Source of the DNA: Saksenaea vasiformis B4078
Taxonomy: Eukaryota > Mucoromycota > Mucoromycetes > Mucorales > Saksenaeaceae
Direction of reading: 5' to 3'
Length of the DNA stretch: 28,334 nucleotides
Assembly (NCBI GenBank): GCA_000697055.1
Contig: JNDT01000513.1
Coordinates: 1-28,334 of the forward strand
Positions 10,345 through 19,796 of this stretch are shown piece by piece (position 1 is the stretch's first letter; each line of letters begins with the position of its first letter). A program made the translations under genes and the position numbers. The notes beneath the pieces were generated by a model, which ran no database searches, was not told where the DNA came from, and worked only from the letters and a program-made list of their open reading frames with translations.

Positions 10345-11309
10345 TAGAAAAAATGAAGAAAGAGATAAAGAGAAAAAAAAGAGAAAAGCGGAAAAAAAAG
10401 GTCAAATATATAGGTGACGTTACTGTTTTGTCGGATGGGAGAGAGGCAAGAGAGAAAAAGAGAAGATGGAGAGAGAAGGGAAGGGAGGAAAGTTTATCGT
10501 TTGTTGAAAATGACATGATAGTTTGCGATTTGTGATGGCAAACACGCAAATGCATGCGATGCAGAGCCACGACGATTGTTTCCGTTTTGTTCGATCCAAC
10601 ATACGTCTGAATAACGCCATGACTTAATGAACTAACTGTTTGTCCAGAAGGTTCTATCGAAATAGATAAAGTTGTCAAGGTGTTAGCCGGCAAGAAGGGC
10701 CCCTTTTTTGGAGTAGAAAATTCCCCACGTGCTACAAAGCCGAGAAAAAAGGGTAAGGGGCGAGTAGGCAAACATCTGTGCGTAGACATCATGTGGGTTG
10801 ATCCATCCTGCATCTTGTTGAACTTTCGCTTCCTTTTTGAGCAAGTGTCAGCTGCTTTAGATAAAAAGTTATCGAGATAAAGTCTGTTGTGTCATCGAAA
10901 GGTAGATCCGGATAAACGTTTACATGAAACGCATGACTTCGTACGTTGTACAGCGAAGTAAAATGGCATGCCAAATGAAAAAGTAGACCACTATTTCCTT
11001 AACAGAAAAGTAAAATAGTCTCTATAGCAAAGGGGGTTATTAAAATGTGGCTCGGCTTCTCTTTGTTCTCCTTTACTCAATACTATGACGAGATAAAATA
11101 GATCAAATGACGTGGGCGGTTACGTGTACGCACATATATGCAGTAAGTGTCTATTCATGTGTATGTTTCGTTAGTGGCTACACACAGCACAATTAAGCTT
11201 CAGGGTAAAAAAAAAAAATCATCAGGGGATCCCCTCAGCACACGGTAACAAAAAAAATAATAATCATATGGTTCCCATGTTATAATGGACCCTTTTTCTT
11301 TTTCTTTTT
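10345..11309. other. Upstream region of the WOPR gene; no firm gene
   Basis: A 965-bp gap between two same-strand genes. It holds a long purine-rich stretch (10350-10500, AGA/GAGA type on +), which becomes a pyrimidine tract in the 5' leader of the WOPR gene. One minus frame (10313-10813, 166 codons) covers most of it but has a biased Phe/Ser/Leu tail from the pyrimidine tract. I read it as leader, possibly with an upstream ORF. Long leaders are common for fungal developmental regulators. Confidence 0.45.
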
Positions 11310-13821
11310 TTATGTTGTCTTTTTAAGAGTTGGTAATTCATAACCTTGTTCTGCTTCGTCCAAAACAGATGAGTTGCTTCTATGGTGATGAGACCACCGA
11401 ACGACGGGATGTTGTGGCATGACAGTATTCAACTTGGGCCAGTCGACAAATTGTGACCCATTCGTTTGGATATAGTGCCAGCTCGAGAGAGTAACAGCAA
11501 AGCAGAAGGATAGTACAAAGATGTACAATGTGGATGAGCGGATACCTGAATAGTCGGGAAGAAAAAGGATGAAAAGGAAGAGGAAAAAGGATGTGAAAAA
11601 CGTGGGTGGCACGACGCGCGTTGTCCATGGCTTTTCAGAGCCAAAAGGACTCGGTCGGTCGTGGCCTACTCTATAATTCCCCAGAAACAGGTCGATGCCG
11701 TCCTGTCTCGATCCGTCTAGGTAGTTATTTTTCATGTAGCGTACAAGGGAGTTCCAAAGATCGTTCAATGCACCCTTATGTGTACGCTTGCCTGTCCTGT
11801 CATTTAACCCCGTTGAGTTCAAATAATCAAAAAGTTAGATCCGGCTTACCGGGTGTAATCCGTCTTGAGAGCACCCGTCCCAGAATATGCAATACTAAGC
11901 ACATCAGCATTATCTGCCCAGACTATAAAAATCCCGTATGAGTTGTAACTTTTTAAAATAAAGCAAAAACTTGTAATGACCATTCATAAAATGTTTCATA
12001 AACCGTTCGTCATTCTCAACAACCTCCGTTGACTGGAGAATGCCGACATCCCGCAATTGTCGATTAAGCATCCATCGCGCGAGAGAGCTTTGTACGACGT
12101 TTGTTCGATCAAGACAGTCCATGCAATTGGTGCGCACAATAGAGGTTTGTAGTTGATGAATGCGGGGAGTGGAAGGGTCGATTTCATCATAATGGCAATA
12201 CCTATTTTTCCTTGCACAGTAAGCTTCCTTGTTTTCCCTTCCTTTTTCTTCTTTTTTCTGCAAAGTTGCAACACATGTTACCCTTCCTTTCTCAACTCAG
12301 GTTCCAGCTGGTCTAGCAACAGCTGCACACGATGCCACTTCATCTTGCGGCACTCGTGGTGAAAATCAAAATGGACATAGAAGAGTCTAGGGTCGGCCAG
12401 TGTTTCTACGATACGCGCATACAGTTCTCCCACAGGTTGCTCATACCCTTTCTTGTTGATCAAATTGATCAAAATCTGGGGTCCATAGATCCGAATTTGT
12501 TCACGGAAATGAACGTGTGACGAGTCCAGCCCCTGGAAATTAAATGTGAACATAAATATACCAAACGTGGAACATTTACATTATGGTCAGTCCACAACTG
12601 CGGCGTGTACCGTGTATTTGGTATCTGACCCCAGGTCCCTGGGACAGAGCCTCTCGTTTGCAGAAACGAGAGTTGAACCTCCTTGGATGCAGTACCACCC
12701 TCGCTATCGTAGAATACAAGTTGTTCTGTTTCCACGAAATTACTCGCGCAGCCTCGGTTGTCTAATCCACGAGAAAAATAACGTGTTCCAGCGCGTTCCC
12801 TGCTCCTGCGACTAATTAAACCAAACCGGATGGGACGACGGTTGACCAATGTTGGGATAATAGCCACAACTACAGACAAGGGGTTGGTGCTCGATTCATT
12901 GTTCGGATCTTTCTCTTTTTTCCAATACTTACATCCCTGGATTACTGGCAAGATATATGCGCTTAGCTGGGAAGACGTTGGTAAAAAAAGAAAATGAAAT
13001 GAAGATAGCCAGCTTCGGAACTCACTTGCTGCTGTTGCGCTGCTGCACCAATCAGCTTTTCCGACAGAAATCGATTCCAAAAAAAGCGCTCGTCTGCCTA
13101 CCCCACCCAAGTCAGTTCCTTTTTTCTCCGTAACCTTTTATTCTTACTTTTTCCCACATACTGGCCTGTGACTTTTTGATAGCGCGTTGCTGCACTGATA
13201 ACGTCAAGTCATATCCATACGAAAAATAAAAACTGTTTTGTTTTAGATGATCTTCAAGTAGATGAATGTATCTTTGTTCGTCTTCGATACGATCCGGTGT
13301 AATATCGAGGTAGCATGGAAGCGGAAGTATCTGGAATGCCGTGGCTCGATATACATCATGTCCACAGAGAGACCCGATACGTTCACGTCCGGTAATCACA
13401 ATCATGTATTCACCTGAGAGTCCTCATATTAAGGCACCGTAATCATGCACCCATTTTGTTGTTTTATAGCTTACCCGCCTGAAGTGGTATAAAGCCCATA
13501 ATACCATAGACTAGTACTTCTCGTTGTACCGGGACCTGGGTAGGCGATGCTGAATAGGAAGCTGGCATTAGATCATGGACCCACCTCATGAGATTATACC
13601 ATTTAATTGTAATACTCCTGAATCTCGGTGCACTGTCAACGACTCTGAAAAGGTAGTTGCAACACCTTCCTTCGATAGCTCATAGATAGGTGTGAAGATG
13701 TAGGCCTTGTCGGTAATGTGCCTATGGCAGTGTGGTAAATGAGGCTGTAGATAAGGGAGGAAAAAAGGACGAGACAAATACAAAAGGAAATAGCTTACAG
13801 TTGTATTTGTTCAAATATCAT
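11310..13821 (-). CDS. SAC1: Sac1-type phosphoinositide phosphatase
   Basis: Eleven exons (minus): 13821-13799, 13721-13600, 13549-13475, 13413-13148, 13097-13026, 12966-12933, 12869-12580, 12532-12282, 12201-11981, 11922-11850, 11796-11310; 637 aa, as expected for Sac1. The start MIFEQIQLHITDKAYIF is split by a 77-bp intron. The SAC domain shows GEYMIVITGRERIGSLCGHD, ADERFFWNRF, RSRERAGTRYFSRG and GPQILINLINKKGYE. The catalytic CX5R loop is VRTNCMDCLDRTNVVQS (Cys about 404, Arg about 410). Then come GTGALKTDYTRTGKRTHKGA and FGSEKPWTTRV, followed by two hydrophobic helices (about 538-556 and 562-582) that anchor it in ER/Golgi membranes. It dephosphorylates PtdIns4P (also PI3P) at the ER. All intron phases agree. 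Confidence 0.96.
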
Positions 13822-14070
13822 TACTGCAAAGAAGTCGAAGAGAAAGATATGGTGATTTCTTTACTGTCTATGCAGTTAAATTTCGTAAAAAGAAGAGGTA
13901 AATTTTGGAGGAAAGGTGCTCGAATTTTAGACTCGGGCGATATGTCTGAACTGAATTTTCCGTGCCCATTGAAAAGCCAAGACTGCACTAACGTTGAATA
14001 GATCTCCTATTTATGTATACCATTTATTGATTCAACAAGAAAAACACATACACTGTTATTAGTGCAGAAA

Positions 14071-14098
14071 GGAACGGTTTGCTCAGCAAACCCTTTCC
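14071..14098. repeat. Near-perfect hairpin, 8-bp core arms
   Basis: GGTTTGCT-C-AGCAAACC at 14076-14092 is a perfect 8-bp inverted repeat around one base, extended by GGAA...TTCC on the outside. It sits about 170 bp before the decayed transposase and overlaps a stretch resembling a Sac1 exon, so it could be an element end, a terminator-like hairpin or chance. Confidence 0.65.
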
Positions 14099-14131
14099 AG
14101 AATATGCACTACATAAGCGCTTCTGCCCAGA
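14074..14131 (-). pseudogene. Possible diverged fragment of SAC1 exon 10
   Basis: Bases 14092-14131 (CCAGAATATGCA-TAC-TAAGC ... TCTGCCCAGA) closely match SAC1 exon 10 at 11878-11922 (CCAGAATATGCAATACTAAGC ... TCTGCCCAGA), with a 9-10 base gap, and continue more weakly on the 14074 side. On the minus strand both read WA(D/E)... and IxxSGxGxL-like residues. It lies 250 bp upstream of SAC1 in the same orientation. If real, it is the trace of an old tandem copy; the match is short. Confidence 0.35.
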
Positions 14132-14264
14132 AATAGCGTCGAGAGATCATTTGGGATACTTTCGTGAGATTGTTTGCTTCGCATTGGTGCGAGAAAGCAG
14201 GTCTGGATGCCAGTAGTCGCCTCTTATTGCATAATCAACCTATGTCACGTATTGTGAAGGTGTA

Positions 14265-14775
14265 GTGAATCCAACGAGCAATGTCGCAGCCAATCAAAAT
14301 CGTGTCCTTTCCTTTTTCAATCTTTGCAAATTAAACAAGAGCACGATATTTTTATATGAAGATGGGTGTGGGAATGTGGTTGATGAGAATGGTGGTCCTG
14401 GACCCATGGACTACATCGTTGATCAGAATGAATTTGACGATTGCTACTCATTCTGAATATTTGAAACATGCGGCTTGTGGTGAATCTCGGGCTTGCCCGG
14501 ACTAGGTAGAAAAGTCAAAAGAGGAAGACACCCGTATGAAGGAAGCAAATATAGAACGGGATTATGTTCGCTATACCGTACAAGATAAAGCTAGGTTTTT
14601 TGATCTGAAAATTGAAAAAATGTATGAGTGCATCAGCAGCAGCGAAACAGTTAGGCATTCATGCTCGAGCTGCTCAGAGATGGGTTAAATAATATAATGC
14701 GTGTCCTGATAGCATTTTTGAGGATTATGAAAAAGTAGGACGCAAGTGTATCTTGACTAAAAGCAGAATACAGCG
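14265..14775 (+). pseudogene. Decayed DNA-transposase, N-terminal part
   Basis: Three overlapping frames read as one broken protein. The first, 14265-14456, includes ENGGPGPMDYIVDQNEFDDC. A shift then gives SEYLKHAACGESRACPD, a stop at 14503 and VEKSKEEDTRMKEANIERDY, VRYTVQDKARFFDLKIEK (to about 14619). A one-base shift then gives MSASAAAKQLGIHARAAQRW, followed by VK-stop and CPDSIFEDYEKVGRKCILTK. The last block is a helix-turn-helix of the kind found in Tc1/IS630-like and related transposases, which I associate with mucoralean elements. At least two frameshifts and two stops make it inactive, and the DDE catalytic half is not recognisable downstream. Confidence 0.65.
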
Positions 14776-15679
14776 CTTTCACACACGCCGTGAACATCCA
14801 GCGCATGACAGGCAAGCGGCTCATTTGCCACGCGATTGTTCCAGCAAAGCGAACACTGCGAAAAAGCCCCTCCGACGAAATCCTGACGACATCATTTGCT
14901 CATTTAATCCATTCGTCTCCCCTTCGCGATATCTTATTGCGACGACAATAATACTTTGAAGTCAATGACCAAGTCTGTCAGATGCTGAATTCCGACTGGG
15001 AATGCACAGCAAATATCAAATATGCCTGTGGCCCAAGTTCTTGCTGGATGCACCTTGGTGAATGAAAAAGCTGGACATTCTGTCCTTGTAAATACTCTCG
15101 AAACCTATTGTCGTCTTCGCTCAGTGGATGTTCACCGCGAGCTGTCTGATTTTGATTGGCTGAAATCGGCTTGGATTCTGAAAATGCCACACATTGGCTT
15201 GTTACCTGCCTTCCTGTAGTCCATGTGCATGAAAGTGCACGTATCGCTATAGATAATACGGTTTGATACTTAAGGTAAGCGAATCCCTATATTCTCACTA
15301 ATTTCTAATCATTTTATTAGGTTCGTTATTAATCATTCATACTTCACAAGTCATTCATATATCGGAAAAGTCATCCCAGTCAATTCTATACTGGATACCA
15401 TTTTTAATACCATGCGTCACCGGTTAAGGGTGCGTCTTTCAAACTTTCGGTACCATACCAACTCACTTCAAAAGTGCACCATAGGTCACCGTAGTCACGC
15501 GGTCAAAAGAAGGCTGATGATGGACGCTTTGGCTGTCCGAAGGCAAATCCTTTCCAAGAGAATCACAGGCTGTCCAAGAGGACTGCTTATGGCTGTCGGA
15601 AGAATCCCGTTTTAACAAGCAGCGTGAGTGGCTGAGGTGTGGACAATACGATTGATCTAACTGGTCCCAATCGCTTCGA

Positions 15680-17736
15680 ATGGCAGGTAGCAATCATCGC
15701 GAGAAGGCTTCAAAGGTGTTGAAGGGAGAGACTGTTGCCCAGAAAAACAACCTCGACTCCCTGCTGAATCGAGCGATCAAATTTCGAAAATCACGATATG
15801 TCGACCAAAGACTGGAACAGTTTAAAGTGAAGTTCGCACCTGTCAACGGACCCAGTAGAGGCAGTAGCAACAACGACAACAACAACAATGTATCTGAACA
15901 GTCCAGTGCAGAAAATATTTCACTTTCAGGGATCGATGCTAATGGATTCGAGGCTCCTACGAAAACACTATTTGCCAAAGACAAGCTTAACCCGGCCTGG
16001 ACTTCCATTCGGCCAGTTGGCTCCGGGCTCTCGAGTGTGGGCAAAGGTCATGCTTTGAATGCTGTCTTACAGACACTTACGTACACACCTGCATTCGCGA
16101 ACTACGCCTTAGAGCAAAGACACGGGTCGAACTGTAAGTTAAATCTTTCCTGTCGATGCACGAAGCTGAGATGTTTCGCAGGTTCCGTGTCCGATTACTG
16201 TTTTATGTGTGCAGTGGAAGACCATATTCAACAGTGCATGAAAGCTACTCAGGATGTTGTGTCACCACGCGAGTTTGTGGGAAAGTTAAAAAGTAAGGAA
16301 CGATACCTGAAAGAGCAGGAAAGTGATTGATCCAGGATAGAAATGACGCACGGATCGACTAAAAATGCGTATGACGTGTGGCGGTATTTTATGGACCAGA
16401 TCCAACATTTTCTTCTTATCGAGAAAGGGTAACGGAAATTTAAACCTAAGATCTGCGCTTACTAACCTTCTATGTTCAGATCGTCTGATCGGCGGATACA
16501 GGAAACAACGGCACTATACCAGATATTTGGAGGCTACTTCCAGAAAGATATGTCGTGCGGTGCATGCAAAAAGTCCAAATATGGATACGATGTTTTTCTG
16601 GATTTGAGTTTGGATATTTCCCGCAGCAATGATCTCGAAAAATGCTTCTTGAACATGATGAGGGAACATGCATCGCAGATACCGTGCGACAGGTTTGTGC
16701 TACTATATTATGTGTAGTACGTTATACTAACACATGGAAAAAAAAATTAGCTGCGAGAAGTCGGATCATCAGCGTGTGCGGCAACGAATTTACCGCTCAC
16801 CTATGGTACTAGCCATCCATCTGAACCGGCTTAGTGAGGATGGAATGAAAAACGGAAAATCTGTCAAATTTACCGAGACATTGAATATCGAGAAGTATGT
16901 GGCGGAAAGTGAACGCAAAACGGTGGAATCGAAATACAACTTGTTCGCGATCATTGTGCATCAGGGTGCATCCCGTCATGCAGGCAGTTATGTTGCTTAC
17001 GTAAAAAGTACAAATGGCATATGGTACTGTATGGACGACGAATCGGTAAGGGCATATCTGGATCATAATGGCTACTAGAACATGGATATAGGTGCAGCAA
17101 GTGAGCCTTAAACGAGTAATGAGCCAACAGCCGTATATGTTATTCTATACACAGCCACCCAAGCCGAGAAAGCAAACTATGGTTGCACCAACTTCTGTAG
17201 AAAGGACAAACGCATTGGAATCGTTGAAAATACCTGATGCATCCGTAGTAAACGAGGAAGAGGAAGAGGAAGAGGAGGAAGAAACGTTGCAGGCAACACC
17301 AGAAATAGACGAAGAGCAAGTCAAATTAGAAGCAGCACTTCAAGCTGCAGCTGCAAAGCCCAAAGCAGATAACGAGGAAGCAATTGTCGTACAGCACAAT
17401 GAGACGATGGAATCCAAGCGAAACAAGCTCGACAAACTGATCGAACAGGAGAGGATTCATGGCAGGAGTGCGCAAGTCAAAGAGGCGCTACTTACTAAGA
17501 AAGGGGACAGTCAATTCTTCGAGGAGGTCGGCCGCTGGGACGAGGATCTTGGGAACGCTGTTGAAGACAAACGCAAGGCGGTGCTTAAGCAAGTCAAGTC
17601 GAAACGAAAGAAGGTGGATCAGTACGATCTGGAATACGATCGTGGTAAGGTGAAGAAGGTTAAAAAGAAGCAGATGGACAAGTTTGGAAAGCCAAATATG
17701 TTCCAAATTGCATCAGAAGCACGAAACAGAAAATGA
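15680..17736 (+). CDS. Catalytically inactive ubiquitin-specific protease homologue (USP36/Ubp type)
   Basis: Six exons: 15680-16133, 16182-16292, 16341-16428, 16480-16692, 16751-17045, 17092-17736; 601 aa. The USP fold is clear: NAVLQTLTYTPAFANYALEQ, ETTALYQIFGGYF, the CGAC (244-247) and CDSC (287-290) zinc ribbon, SPMVLAIHLNRL, NGIWYCMDDESV and LKRVMSQQPYMLFY. The catalytic residues are gone. The Cys box GLxNxGNTCFLN reads GLSSVGKGHALN, with His124 where the nucleophile Cys belongs. AGHYxxY reads AGSYVAY (Ser368), and QEDAHEF reads TKNAYDV. After the domain come an acidic run (E9-10) and a Lys/Arg-rich tail (YDRGKVKKVKKKQMDKFG) typical of nucleolar USP36/Ubp homologues. All exons stay in phase, so this looks like a maintained pseudoenzyme that could bind ubiquitin or partners without cleaving. 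Intron 1 is a stop-free multiple of three. Confidence 0.92.
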
Positions 17737-18443
17737 TCCTCTTGTCCTTTCAATGTATTTTATTCATCCTATCTGCACTACGATTCAATTCATCAAACAC
17801 CGCCGTTAATGAAGAAAGAGGGGAGCTGTGGTAATAAAGCCTATTGGTCGCAGTATATAAGCACCGAAAGTGGTGTGCAGGAATGAATGTGATATCAACC
17901 AGCGAGCAAAGGAGTTCAGCTTGGATATCCAAGTTTTGACGATCCTTCGCAAGCTCTCTTGAGAATTAAGGATTATCAATTCCCAGCGTGAATTTGCATA
18001 AGGCATCGCCTGGCTCAGTGTTTTCTCAAGAACTGTGGGGCCTATTACATTGTAAGTTCATTTCAAAGTAATCCTGTGCCGCTTCTTGACAGTAGCGAGA
18101 TGTATGACAGCACCTTGAACTGTCAGATTATGCTTTATCTGAAACCTGTTGAAAGCCTGCGAAAATCCGTTGCTTTTTAAGCTGCCTTCTGGTATATCGT
18201 TTATTGGGGCCTTCAAACAATAATCAAAATGCTAGATATCTCTAGATATCGAGCTTCTGAAAAAGAGTATGCCCTCGTCTATGATACAGGATATGGAAGG
18301 ACTTTTCTTATCATGCCTGCAAAACAATGATTGGCTGAAAGTATAGGTTTTTCGCAGTGCTGATTGGTTGATTGGCAGACCACACAAAGTCACCTTTCCG
18401 CAATTGTTCCCTTTTAACAGATCGCAACGCAGAATTGTAACAA
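17737..18443. other. Intergenic region with a CCAAT-box cluster
   Basis: No gene assembled. Minus frames at 17806-18006 and 18232-18513 show no family. A 10-base unit, CTAGATATC with one preceding base, is repeated directly at 18231-18250. The proximal part is the CRIPT promoter. Confidence 0.5.
18330..18375 (-). promoter_or_regulatory. Three inverted CCAAT boxes before CRIPT
   Basis: ATTGG (CCAAT on the minus strand) occurs at 18330-18334, 18363-18367 and 18371-18375, 69-114 bp upstream of the CRIPT start. CCAAT is the site of the HAP/CBF/NF-Y complex. Three in 46 bp is a dense cluster; function is inferred. Confidence 0.5.
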
Positions 18444-18912
18444 ATGGTGTGCAAGAAATGTGAAAAGAAGTTAGCATCATTGGCTGCACCTGATAAATGG
18501 AAAGAAGGCTCAAACAATGCAGTAGGTAAGGTAGATGGTCCTCTTCATTGGAATGGTAATAATTTATTTAATCTGCTTGCCGTAGCCGGCAAAGAGGGGC
18601 GGAAGATCAATCAGAACAAGCTCTTGTCAAAAACAGCTAAAATGAGGTAATTAAAAGGTTACTATATAGTATTTGGTTATGAACTTGTTGCTTCTTTAGT
18701 CGGTTTAATCCATATGAGGCCAAGTGTAAGCTGTGCAAGACCAAAGTTCACCAGGATAAAGCGCATTATTGTCAAGGTAGGTTTATTTTTTTTTGACAAA
18801 AAGGCAATGGTATTTAAATGAGTCGACAGGATGTGCGTATAAGAAAGGTATTTGTGCCATGTGCGGCAAACAAATTCTCGATACGACAAATTACAAGCAA
18901 TCGTCCAAGTGA
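18444..18912 (+). CDS. CRIPT: CRIPT family cysteine-rich protein
   Basis: Four exons: 18444-18525, 18586-18646, 18700-18776, 18830-18912; 100 aa, the normal size (about 101 in animals). It starts MVCKKCEKKLASLAAPDKWK, the CRIPT signature. CKLCKTKVHQDKAHYCQGCA, then YKKGICAMCGKQILDTTNYK, give four CxxC pairs that bind zinc, and it ends KQSSK. The protein is conserved across eukaryotes: in animals it was described as a PDZ-binding partner of PSD-95, and a link to the spliceosome has also been reported. In a fungus without synapses a core nuclear role is more likely. Introns are 53-60 bp and all phases fit. The PDZ-ligand-type C-terminus of animals (TSV) is absent. Confidence 0.97.
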
Positions 18913-19107
18913 TTCTTTCTGACATTTTGCGCCATGGTCGTTTTTTTTTCCTCCCGATTCATCCAATCATCGACATAATAGCATCGTCTGTATGAACGCA
19001 CAAATGGGACTACACATATTGGGATGTGTTCGATTGTCATAATGTCTGCGTTGAACTGCCTCATTACCACCGAATAAATATATATTTCATCTCCCGTGTT
19101 GAGTCAG

Positions 19108-19796
19108 CTAGCGTGCGTTTTGGTTTGAACTGTTGCCATGATCAACACATAATCAAAAGAAGGAAGGAAGGGAACTTACTGTTTATGTGCATCTGCTCGC
19201 AACCAGTCGATGGCTTCTCTTTCTGTTACCATACCAAATGGGTTTCCTGAGAAGAGCTGAGCTGCCAAATTGGTTTGACTGAAGCCAAACATATTGGCCA
19301 GCATGGTTTTGTCTTAACGTCAACAATGAGAAACTTGTTGGCAATTGATTCATCCCACTGTGTTCCAGCATTACCTGCAGAATTCATATTTTGCTTCTCT
19401 TCTGATGCCTGGGACCCTTGAAGTAGCGTCTAATTGGATTCTAAGCAACTTTATCAGTTTATATAATTCAACATACCTGCCTTTCCGCTTCGAGACGCTG
19501 TCTTTCCTCCTCCAAGCGGCGATTCTGTTCCATTTCTTCTTTTTCTCGCTTTTCTTCCTTCTCAAGCTTTTAATGTCCCATGTGAGAAGACGAAATCGAA
19601 CCAATGGACTCTGGATAGTTACCACAGCACTATGGCGGCTCCTGTACGCTGCCAATCGTTCTCGCATGTTTTTAAGATGAATCTGCCGTGCTTGGAGTGT
19701 TGCTAACTGTTCGTCGACCTTTGAAATGCCATCACATTCATTATGATCTCTCTGTGTATCGTCGACAATGCTGTTCTCACTGGAGACGGATGCCAT
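19108..19796 (-). CDS. Small coiled-coil protein with an NPF motif, unrecognised
   Basis: Five exons (minus): 19796-19623, 19566-19477, 19408-19375, 19312-19180, 19129-19108; 150 aa, all phases consistent. Residues about 25-100 form a charged coiled coil (LATLQARQIHLKNMRERLAA, then LEKEEKREKEEMEQNRRLEE). The C-terminal part, MLANMFGFSQTNLAAQLFSG followed by NPFG, has an NPF tripeptide, the ligand of EH domains in endocytic proteins, and ends EREAIDWLRADAHKHSNQNAR. This layout recalls the tail of rabenosyn/Pep7-type Rab5 effectors, but no FYVE finger is visible upstream, so I do not name it. A further 5' exon is possible: a Cys/His-rich minus frame (CCRRHFKKSFPHKKRECP) lies at about 19856-19930 but does not splice cleanly on. 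Confidence 0.5.

Larger units (their letters stand above)
13822..15679. other. Relic-rich intergenic region
   Basis: Between SAC1 and the USP gene I find only the hairpin, the SAC1-like fragment and the transposase relic. Frames 14753-14959 and 15022-15219 (+) and 14978-15190 (-) have no recognisable family and no convincing splice sites. The last 300 bp before 15680 are presumed promoter for the USP gene. Confidence 0.5.

Noticed and set aside
10313..10813. 166-codon minus frame as a protein-coding gene
   Set aside because: Half of it is a pyrimidine-tract translation (Phe/Ser/Leu runs), with no motif. It overlaps the WOPR start in another frame.
16182..16330. USP exon 2 continuing to a stop at 16330 as a truncated protein
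   Set aside because: The next blocks (HGSTKNAYDVWRYFMD, IQETTALYQIFGGYF) join in phase through good GT-AG introns, so the stop lies in intron sequence.
16293..16335. USP intron 2 ending at the CCAG at 16332-16335
   Set aside because: That acceptor puts a TAG directly in frame. The AG at 16339-16340 keeps the frame and gives LKKMTHGSTKNAYD.
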